This document shows, in pieces, positions 37,891 to 42,969 of a stretch of DNA of 42,969 nucleotides (its first letter is position 1; every line of letters begins with the position of its first letter). The stretch comes from a virus. The DNA lies in IMG/VR virus record IMGVR_UViG_3300045741_000200, positions 1 through 42,969 of that record; one strand, 5' to 3'. The translations under genes and the position numbers were made by a program. The notes beneath the pieces were generated by a model that searched no databases, was not told where the DNA came from, and worked only from the letters and a program-made list of their open reading frames with translations.

Positions 37891-40206
37891 GTGTGCGCGT
37901 TGGTGGTGGTTGGTGATGACCGACCGCTGATGGTGCCTGAGGTAGTGCCTGGCGATGAACCATTAGGCGCAGGTATCAAGTATGGCAACTGTGGTTGGTA
38001 CACCGGACCACTTGCTCACGGCAGCAAGAATCCCGGTAGCGTGCTCGGTAAGGGTTGGGATGCAAGCACATCACGCGACCCACAAGTCATCGCATCATGG
38101 CTTGCAGGGACAGACTATGGCTTGTTTCTGCATGCTGGCCGCAGTGGCGCCATCATCCTCGACATTGACCGACCTGAGTTAGTGCCCGATGTCATCCGGC
38201 ATGCCATCGACACACTCAACCCACCGTTTCAGTCAACGCGCCCGAGCAACCCCGGTAGGGGTCATGCCATCTTTAGGCAGCCGCCCGGCCGCACCATTGG
38301 CAACGGCAATGGTGAATTGGGCCGTGAGTGGGGTGAGGTGCGGGGTAAAAACGGTGTCATCGTTGCATGCCCATCGGTGCACCCTGACCCGTCCGGGCTG
38401 TACCGGTGGGAGAGTTTCGGTCCCGTTCCTGTTCTGCCGCAAGCCATTGCGAACATGTTGCCCGATGCTCATGACTCGGCAGCATCGATCACCGTATCGG
38501 ATGCGGCATTGGCGCAAGCCTTGCAGTCATGGCCTACCGGTGCGCCATGCGCTGCGGTGCAACGCACCTTGAGCCGTTGGCTTGAGGGGTTGGGGATCGG
38601 CAGCAGGCATGATGCTGCGCTGTACGGCTCAAGGGCATTGGCTGTACTGGCCGCAGAGGGGCACCGGGGCGCGTCTGAGGCACTGGCAGCGCTCGGTCAG
38701 GCATTCATCCGGGCAGCCACCTCGCAACCCCCCACAAGGGCACTGAGCGTGGCGTCCGGGGAGTGGGCAGAGATGGTCCGGGGTGCCGTTGCGCTTGCCC
38801 TCCCACTCACAGCGGCACCCCGGCCGGGCGAGGCTACCCCAAGCCTGGCCGATCCCTGCAGGCCACCCATCGTTGAGGGCATCATCGCGCCTCACGATAG
38901 GCAGCCATACCGGCACCTCGACATGCACGGCCGGTTCGCAGGCTACTCGCTCGATGGTGAACGGGTTGATCCCAACATCGTTGTGCCGCAACGGGTTGAG
39001 CGAGATATCTGTGACATCATCGCCAATCCCGACGACCCGCTAGAGAACGTCATGCATCCACAAGAGGATGCACAGTCTGTGGATGTGCTTGATTGGGTTA
39101 TCGCACAAGGCATTCCGCTAGACAAGCATGAGACTGCACGGCAACTAGTGCGCATCAAGGCACGCGACCACGCACGCATGTTGCTGCGCGAGGTTGAGGT
39201 GTCGCAGACGTTCGTGATGCCAACCCCTATGAGCGGCACTGAACTCATTGCATGCGCTGATGATCAGACACGTTGGTTGATCGATGGTCTGATGCCCTAC
39301 GGCGGCAACGTGGTGCTGACTGCACAGTTCAAGACAGGCAAGACAACGACACTCAACCAACTAGCCATGTCGCTTGTGGATGGCGTGCCGTTCCTCGGCC
39401 GGTTCGATGTGATTGAGCGGCAACGCGTTGGCATCCTCAACTATGAAATGACCGATGCGCAGTATGGCCGTTGGCTGCATTCGTTGCCTATCAAGAACAT
39501 TGACAACCTCAAGGTGTTCGGGCTGCGTGGCATGAACGTGCCGCTATGGGTTGACCCCATCATTGAGCGCATGGCGAAACTCATTGCAGCGGAAGGGATC
39601 GAGACACTGATTATCGATCCCTTGGTGCGCGCCATGTCTGGCCTCGATGAGAACAGCAACGCCGATGCGGTCAAGTTGACTGACGGCATCGACAGACTCA
39701 AGGAACTTGCCAAGGTGCCCAACCTCATTGCAGCGCATCACACTGGCAGGGTTGCCATGGATGTTGGTGCTGAAAGGTCGCGCGGCGCAACGCGTTTCGA
39801 TGACTGGCCGGATGCCTTGTGGGTGTTGGTGTCTGGCAAGGGTGACGATGAGGGTGTGCGATTCTTTAGGGCATACGGTCGTGACGTTGATGTGCCTGAG
39901 GGTGCGCTGATGTTCGATTCATTGACGCGTATGTCGGTGCTCGGCAACAACGACGGCCGGGCCGTCCGCAAGGCTGAGGGTGCACGCATTACTGATGGCG
40001 TCATGCAGAACTCAATCATGAGCATCATCAAGGATTCGCCAGGCATCGGCACACGTGGCATCAGGGATGCACTCAAGTTGCGTGGTCATGGTGGCGCAAC
40101 TGCCCGCATCAGTGACCTGATCAATGCCCTTGTCTCGCAAGGCATGGTGACACGCGAGGGTGAACCCCGAACGGGTTATGTCCACTACGCAGCAGGAGCA
40201 GAGTAA
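37891..40206 (+). CDS. Primase-polymerase / RepA-like helicase fusion
   Basis: 771 aa from GTG 37891 (GGAG six bases upstream). N-terminal prim-pol domain: acid pair Asp 91/Asp 93 in GAIILDIDRPE, His 125 in GRGHAIFR, and a GVIVACPSVHPDPSGLYRW end near 160. The middle is a helical linker. The C-terminal RecA-like helicase carries Walker A QFKTGKTTT (about 481-489) and Walker B TLIIDPLVR (about 571-579), then AAHHTGR. A winged-helix-like tail (GIGTRGIRDALKLRGHGGATARISDLINALVSQGM) ends it. It would unwind and prime DNA; no phage DNA polymerase is seen, so the host enzyme must extend. Confidence 0.9.
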   Translation: MCALVVVGDDRPLMVPEVVPGDEPLGAGIKYGNCGWYTGPLAHGSKNPGSVLGKGWDASTSRDPQVIASWLAGTDYGLFLHAGRSGAIILDIDRPELVPDVIRHAIDTLNPPFQSTRPSNPGRGHAIFRQPPGRTIGNGNGELGREWGEVRGKNGVIVACPSVHPDPSGLYRWESFGPVPVLPQAIANMLPDAHDSAASITVSDAALAQALQSWPTGAPCAAVQRTLSRWLEGLGIGSRHDAALYGSRALAVLAAEGHRGASEALAALGQAFIRAATSQPPTRALSVASGEWAEMVRGAVALALPLTAAPRPGEATPSLADPCRPPIVEGIIAPHDRQPYRHLDMHGRFAGYSLDGERVDPNIVVPQRVERDICDIIANPDDPLENVMHPQEDAQSVDVLDWVIAQGIPLDKHETARQLVRIKARDHARMLLREVEVSQTFVMPTPMSGTELIACADDQTRWLIDGLMPYGGNVVLTAQFKTGKTTTLNQLAMSLVDGVPFLGRFDVIERQRVGILNYEMTDAQYGRWLHSLPIKNIDNLKVFGLRGMNVPLWVDPIIERMAKLIAAEGIETLIIDPLVRAMSGLDENSNADAVKLTDGIDRLKELAKVPNLIAAHHTGRVAMDVGAERSRGATRFDDWPDALWVLVSGKGDDEGVRFFRAYGRDVDVPEGALMFDSLTRMSVLGNNDGRAVRKAEGARITDGVMQNSIMSIIKDSPGIGTRGIRDALKLRGHGGATARISDLINALVSQGMVTREGEPRTGYVHYAAGAE

Positions 40207-40407
40207 ATGATCAAGGTAGGTGGTTCTAAGAGTGTGGTTCTCAGTGGTTCTGTGGTTCTGCAATCGGTCCCGGCAGGTGGTTCTGGCGGGGGGTATATGA
40301 ACGAAGTTCATACCCCGCCGGAACCGCCGACCGACGGGAGACCACCCCTCAGAACCAGAACCACCCTCGGCAGCCCGCTGAGTGCGGATGAGCGGACTGA
40401 CCGCTAA
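40207..40407 (+). CDS. Doubtful ORF across the iteron/hairpin patch
   Basis: 66 aa from ATG 40207, directly after the helicase stop. The protein is low-complexity (SVVLSGSVVLQSVPAGGSGGG) because the DNA holds five GTGGTTCT repeats and a long hairpin. No ribosome site, no recognisable motif. More likely non-coding control DNA than a gene. Confidence 0.25.
   Translation: MIKVGGSKSVVLSGSVVLQSVPAGGSGGGYMNEVHTPPEPPTDGRPPLRTRTTLGSPLSADERTDR
40220..40364. repeat. GTGGTTCT iterons, candidate replication origin
   Basis: Five exact copies of GTGGTTCT at 40220, 40234, 40244, 40252 and 40277, and inverted AGAACCA at 40351 and AGAACCAC at 40357. They surround a long hairpin (40276-40328). Location directly after the helicase gene is where plasmid- and phage-type origins often lie, but function is not proven. 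Confidence 0.65.
40276..40328 (+). other. Long bulged hairpin
   Basis: The left arm (40276-40302: GGTGGTTCTGGCGG, then a G-run, then GTATATGAAC) pairs with the right arm (40306-40328: GTTCATACCCCGCC, then GGAACCGCC), about 23 bp with two bulges and several G-T pairs; loop GAA. It could be a terminator, an attenuator or a single-strand initiation structure. Confidence 0.6.
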
Positions 40408-40817
40408 TGCATCCCGACATGAGGGCAATGCTGATCGAGCAAGGCAGCATAGATGCCGATGGGGGTAAGCGGACGGTACAGCGTTGGCAATGCATGCGTT
40501 GCGGCGCACCGATTCTTGCGGGCAGAGATGATGCCAGGCTTGCCGACCTTGCGTTGTGTGATGTGTATGCCCTTGATGCGGTCGGTGAGGTTGCTGCGTT
40601 GTTGGATGGGTTGCGCACCTATGAGATGCACCGTGAGGGTGGTGCATGGGTGATTGACTTTCGGGATCAATGGCGCGTCGCATCACGTCCGGCCGGACGA
40701 ACGCCACGCAATGATGTGTTGGCACAGCACAGGTGTGGACGCGTACCGCAAGGTGTCACATCATCGTCGTTCCCAATCCCTTGCGCCGTAAGGGATTCCG
40801 ATACACCACCATTCTGA
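40407..40817 (+). CDS. Hypothetical zinc-binding protein
   Basis: 136 aa. MHPDMRAMLIEQGSIDADGGKRTVQRWQCMRCGAPILAG, with a Cys-x2-Cys pair near 30 and a later Cys; the centre is helical. The end of the gene contains the palindrome CCCTTGCGCCGTAAGGG (40782-40798), a variant of the repeat family. Start overlaps the doubtful ORF stop by one base. Unknown. Confidence 0.6.
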   Translation: MHPDMRAMLIEQGSIDADGGKRTVQRWQCMRCGAPILAGRDDARLADLALCDVYALDAVGEVAALLDGLRTYEMHREGGAWVIDFRDQWRVASRPAGRTPRNDVLAQHRCGRVPQGVTSSSFPIPCAVRDSDTPPF

Positions 40818-40829
40818 ACAGGGGTCAAC

Positions 40830-41165
40830 ATGCTCGGTGCTATGGATGCCTTAGCGGACAGGCTGCGTCTGTCAGTGTTCGCATGCCTCGATCAAGACAA
40901 CGTGAGTGCAGCAACCGCCATCGTGGTGAGCCATCGTGATGAGGCTGATGCAGCGTTCTGGCAAGACTTGTTGCACGTGAGGATTGTGGAGGTCAGCAAC
41001 GATGAGCACAGCCGCAGTGATCCCGATGACGCCACTGTTGACGTTGCAGCGGGACGTGATGCCGATGACTCTCAACGTGGCGAAACAGTCGACCAAGATG
41101 TGGTTGATTCGTCGCGAGTTGATGGCATGGCGCGCATGGGCAATGGCAGAGGCAAGCGCAAGTGA
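40830..41165 (+). CDS. Hypothetical protein, 3' half overlaps the resolvase gene
   Basis: 111 aa from ATG 40830 (AGGGGT upstream). First 60 residues are ordinary (ADRLRLSVFACLDQDNVSAATAIVVSHRDEADAAFWQDLLHVRIVEV). The rest is acidic and lies in another frame over the first 164 bp of the RusA-like gene, unusual. Its C-terminal tail (DDATVDVAAGRDADDSQRGET) may be dispensable. Confidence 0.5.
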   Translation: MLGAMDALADRLRLSVFACLDQDNVSAATAIVVSHRDEADAAFWQDLLHVRIVEVSNDEHSRSDPDDATVDVAAGRDADDSQRGETVDQDVVDSSRVDGMARMGNGRGKRK

Positions 41166-41406
41166 GGTCACGATTGGTGTTCCTGTTGAGGTATGGGTTG
41201 AGCACTTGCGCCCCAACCGCGCAGGATGGCCCGACACTGGCGCACCCATCCTCGCGGTCAAGGCCATGGTTGATGGCCTTGTTGATGCAGGGGCATTGCC
41301 GAACGATCGGCCGGAAACGGTGCGGTGGTTGCATTTCGCACCACCCATCGTGACGGGTCATCATGGCTTGCGTCTGACGTTGACTGAGGCACGGATTGGG
41401 GCATGA
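41002..41406 (+). CDS. RusA-like Holliday junction resolvase
   Basis: 134 aa from ATG 41002, GGAGG 10 bases upstream. The layout PMTLNVAKQS-...-IRRELMAWR, then RPNRAGWPDTGAPILAVKAMVDGLVDAGALPNDRPETV, follows RusA-type proteins: Asp 78, Lys 87, Asp 91 and Asp 102 are in the usual acid/Lys positions. RusA cuts Holliday junctions, useful in phage recombination and before packaging. The DxDN form is replaced by PDTGAP, so a divergent member. Confidence 0.7.
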   Translation: MSTAAVIPMTPLLTLQRDVMPMTLNVAKQSTKMWLIRRELMAWRAWAMAEASASEVTIGVPVEVWVEHLRPNRAGWPDTGAPILAVKAMVDGLVDAGALPNDRPETVRWLHFAPPIVTGHHGLRLTLTEARIGA

Positions 41407-41413
41407 TCTAGCG

Positions 41414-42220
41414 ATGAGGAAACGCGCTACTCAGCAAGCATGTGCGCACTGCGGTGCTGCATGTCGGGATGCGTTGCTGTGTAACGCATGCACAAGGCAT
41501 CTATGCGAGATGATTGCGGATGCTGAGGTGATGCTTGATGAGTTGGCTATCACAGCAACTCGACAGTCACGCACCATGGCGAAACTTGCAGAGGTGCGCG
41601 GTGGTGCTGAGCAAGCCTTGCCGTTCGATGAGCGAGCGGCAAGGCTTGCACGGCGCATTGAGCAAGTGCTGACGATGGCTGCGGTTTTCATGGGTTGGCC
41701 CGGCAGGGGACGCGTAACCCATTGGCTAGTAAGGCATTCAGACATCATGCGACGGCATGACGTAGGGGTGAAGTTGAGTGATGAGTTGAAACCGTTGCTA
41801 GACAACGCATTGGAGGTCATCGACATTCCGCCGCAGCGTTGGTATGCCGGAGTGTGTGAGGCTGATGCCGACGGAGCATCGTGCATGGCTGACTTGTGGG
41901 GTATTCCTGATGAACTAACGATCACGTGTGCCAAGTGCGGAACGCGTTATGACGTAAGGGAACGCAAGGTCATGTTGATGCGCATGGTTGAGGACAGGCT
42001 TGCAACGGCAAGCGAGATTGCCAAGGCTGTGCACATCATCGACATTCGCGTGACTGATGACATGGTGTGGTCATATGCCAAGCGTGGACGCATTGCGGCC
42101 AGAATGGTGACACCTCAAGGTGATCCGATGTACCGCATTGGCGATGTGCTGAACGTGGTTCGCGAGGCTGCGCAGCGCCGCGCTGAGCGAACCGCTGCCC
42201 GGAAAGTCATCAAGAAATGA
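41414..42220 (+). CDS. Zinc-ribbon/HTH DNA-binding protein
   Basis: 268 aa from ATG 41414. N-terminal zinc ribbon CAHCGAACRDALLCNACTRHL, a helical centre (RQSRTMAKLAEVRGG... PFDERAARLARRIEQVL), a second Cys group (CEADADGASC ... CAKCGTRYDV) and a C-terminal HTH with a MerR-like pattern (TASEIAKAVHI... TDDMVWSYAKRGRIAARM... GDPMYRIGDVLNVV). This order recalls a widespread actinophage/actinobacterial family annotated as HTH DNA-binding. Probably a late-gene or packaging regulator; exact job unknown. Confidence 0.75.
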   Translation: MRKRATQQACAHCGAACRDALLCNACTRHLCEMIADAEVMLDELAITATRQSRTMAKLAEVRGGAEQALPFDERAARLARRIEQVLTMAAVFMGWPGRGRVTHWLVRHSDIMRRHDVGVKLSDELKPLLDNALEVIDIPPQRWYAGVCEADADGASCMADLWGIPDELTITCAKCGTRYDVRERKVMLMRMVEDRLATASEIAKAVHIIDIRVTDDMVWSYAKRGRIAARMVTPQGDPMYRIGDVLNVVREAAQRRAERTAARKVIKK

Positions 42221-42257
42221 TCTTGAAAACTTCGCCCGAAACGTGAGTGTGCCCGGT

Positions 42258-42282
42258 AGCGTGTGGTTGTCTCACCACACGT
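42258..42282 (+). other. Small hairpin
   Basis: CGTGTGGT (42260-42267)/ACCACACG (42274-42281) with a TGTCTC loop. Shares the word GTGTGGTTGTC with the left arm of attP (25031-25041), likely by chance. May form part of the terminator region of the early operon. Confidence 0.4.
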
Positions 42283-42309
42283 GGTTGATGACCAATCCGC
42301 GTAGTCATC

Positions 42310-42350
42310 CGAAACCCCTTGCAGCGCAACACATGCAGCAAGGGGTTTCG
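42310..42350. terminator. Hairpin built from repeat-family arms
   Basis: Perfect 13-bp stem CGAAACCCCTTGC / GCAAGGGGTTTCG with the loop AGCGCAACACATGCA. The stem sequence is itself the repeat half-site; its right arm plus TCAT is the exact reverse complement of 37515-37531. Acts perhaps as the operon terminator; no T-run follows. Confidence 0.6.
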
Positions 42351-42404
42351 TCATGTTCACCCGTGCCCATCCACTCACACAATCCACTCACACAATGACT
42401 AGCC

Positions 42405-42740
42405 ATGTATAACCCTCATGACAAGGCACGTGATACTGCGCAGTATCGGCGCAATCGTGCACGACTCAAGGCCATGCGCATACTTGAGTGCGCTAGATGT
42501 GGTGGCCTCATTGACTATGAGGGTGCGCGATACGTTGAGTATCAAGGCAAGCGCACAGAAAACCCATGGGCATTCGATGCAGGGCACATCGTTGATGTTG
42601 CATTGGGTGGCAGCAATGACATCACTAACCTCCAACCCGAACACGTGCGATGCAGCAGAAAGGCAGGATCATTGCTAGGTCATGCTCGGCGTTGGGGTGT
42701 CAAGAAACCCAACCGTCCCACCACTGCGAATCGGTGGTGA
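42405..42740 (+). CDS. HNH endonuclease next to cos
   Basis: 111 aa. Cys 29-x2-Cys 32 (LECARCGG), AGHIVDVALGGSNDITNLQPEHVRC with His 61, Asn 75, His 80 and Cys 83: a complete HNH motif with zinc-binding cysteines. HNH proteins coded beside cos and terminase act in genome packaging with TerL in HK97-like phages. It probably helps cutting at cos; relevant here as TerL lacks two expected nuclease acids. 185 bases separate it from the HTH gene. Confidence 0.9.
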   Translation: MYNPHDKARDTAQYRRNRARLKAMRILECARCGGLIDYEGARYVEYQGKRTENPWAFDAGHIVDVALGGSNDITNLQPEHVRCSRKAGSLLGHARRWGVKKPNRPTTANRW

Positions 42741-42749
42741 GGATGCGCA

Positions 42750-42770
42750 ACACGTTGCAGCACAACGGTT
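42750..42770. repeat. cos-proximal palindromic repeat, copy R1
   Basis: Core TTGCAGCACAA (42755-42765), flanked by ACACG and CGGTT. Non-coding. First of three copies with cores 49 and 48 bp apart. Confidence 0.75.
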
Positions 42771-42800
42771 CCGCAAGGTTCCCTGTTGCCTATGCTGGAT

Positions 42801-42822
42801 GCCTTGTGCTGCAACGTGTTTC
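42801..42822. repeat. cos-proximal palindromic repeat, copy R2
   Basis: Core TTGTGCTGCAA (42804-42814), then CGTGTTTC. The preceding TGCTGGATGCC is repeated as TGCTGGATACG before the next copy, so R2 and R3 are about 30-bp direct repeats. Confidence 0.8.
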
Positions 42823-42848
42823 GCGCATTGCCGACATTGATGCTGGAT

Positions 42849-42870
42849 ACGTTGTGCCGCAACGGGTTTC
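42849..42870. repeat. cos-proximal palindromic repeat, copy R3
   Basis: Core TTGTGCCGCAA (42852-42862), then CGGGTTTC. The nearest copy to the right end, about 100 bp from it. Confidence 0.8.
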
Positions 42871-42905
42871 CGCATCAGTGCACACCATGACAGGCAGAAT
42901 GCTGC

Positions 42906-42969
42906 CCAAGATCAACAGCACATACCATGGGGGGGGAGGGTATGCGACGGAGGGTGACGGGGGGAGCAC
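42906..42969. other. Right genome end, putative cos right arm
   Basis: CCAAGATCAAC (42906-42916) repeats the left-end 11-mer (32-42). The last 40 bases carry several G runs (eight G at 42930-42937, then GGGTATG, GGAGGGTGACGG, GGGGGG), able to form a quadruplex or a terminase-recognised structure. When joined to the C-rich left end the junction shows an imperfect dyad (GGGGAG-like against CTCTCCCC). The exact cut site is unknown. Confidence 0.4.

Noticed and set aside
42261-42271. GTGTGGTTGTC as a second att site
   Set aside because: Only one arm matches attP; it is part of a simple 8-bp hairpin, so chance likeness is more probable.
1-42969. tRNA, rRNA or insertion sequence
   Set aside because: No cloverleaf, rRNA-like stretch, transposase or terminal inverted repeats were recognised by eye; a tRNAscan/Aragorn run would be needed to exclude tRNAs fully.

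Overview
The window reads as an essentially complete genome of a temperate, siphovirus-type phage of a high-GC Actinobacterium. The actinobacterial host is inferred from a WhiB-like regulator gene (35471-35749), from many protein families typical of actinophages, and from a G+C content of roughly 60 % by eye. The first gene after the left end leads into small terminase, large terminase, portal, protease and capsid. An HNH endonuclease gene is the last gene before the right end. That order is the usual one for cos-type phages, so the two window edges are probably the physical (cos) ends.

Layout. 1-172: left end with two copies of a palindromic repeat. 173-6704: terminase, portal, prohead protease, major capsid protein and a candidate decoration protein, closed by a hairpin at 6708-6749. 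6770-9700: small proteins and a fiber-like protein with about fourteen 20-residue repeats. 9705-13262: head-tail connector, HK97 gp10-like protein, tail terminator, major tail protein and tail chaperones. 13269-20160: tape measure protein with a built-in M15-type peptidase, Dit/Tal-like minor tail proteins and two paralogous tip proteins. 20172-21603: amidase lysin and small membrane proteins (holin candidates), ending at a perfect 13-bp terminator. 21724-24740: a leftward XRE regulator, three small rightward genes, and a leftward operon that includes a two-finger C2H2 protein. 25031-26689: candidate attP, a perfect 18-bp palindrome and a serine integrase. 26777-28898: short rightward genes with small membrane and zinc-binding proteins. 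28965-32422: a leftward operon of seven mostly unknown proteins. 32423-33396: regulatory region. 33397-42220: early rightward operon with a Cro-like regulator, Cas4/RecB-type exonuclease, likely ssDNA-binding protein, WhiB-like protein, many small zinc-binding proteins, a primase-polymerase/helicase fusion, RusA-like resolvase and a HTH protein. 42405-42740: HNH endonuclease. 42741-42969: three more palindromic repeats and the G-rich right end.

How it works together. Integration would use the serine integrase on the adjacent attP. The XRE proteins at 21724 and 33397, probably with WhiB, would control lysis-lysogeny. Replication would start from the primase/helicase fusion and host polymerase; an iteron-and-hairpin patch at 40220-40364 is a candidate origin. 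Packaging would use TerS/TerL plus HNH at cos, where a set of regularly spaced palindromes lies on both sides of the junction.

Most notable: (1) a 24-27 bp palindrome family clustered around cos and dispersed as half-sites through genes in different reading frames; (2) a 50-bp attP-like dyad directly before the integrase; (3) a start-associated element (CTGAGAGAGCGAG) before many early genes on both strands; (4) a large terminase that seems to have lost two of its expected nuclease acids; (5) the GTGGTTCT iterons plus a long hairpin after the helicase gene. All function calls come from reading the sequence and knowledge of families; no database search was possible.
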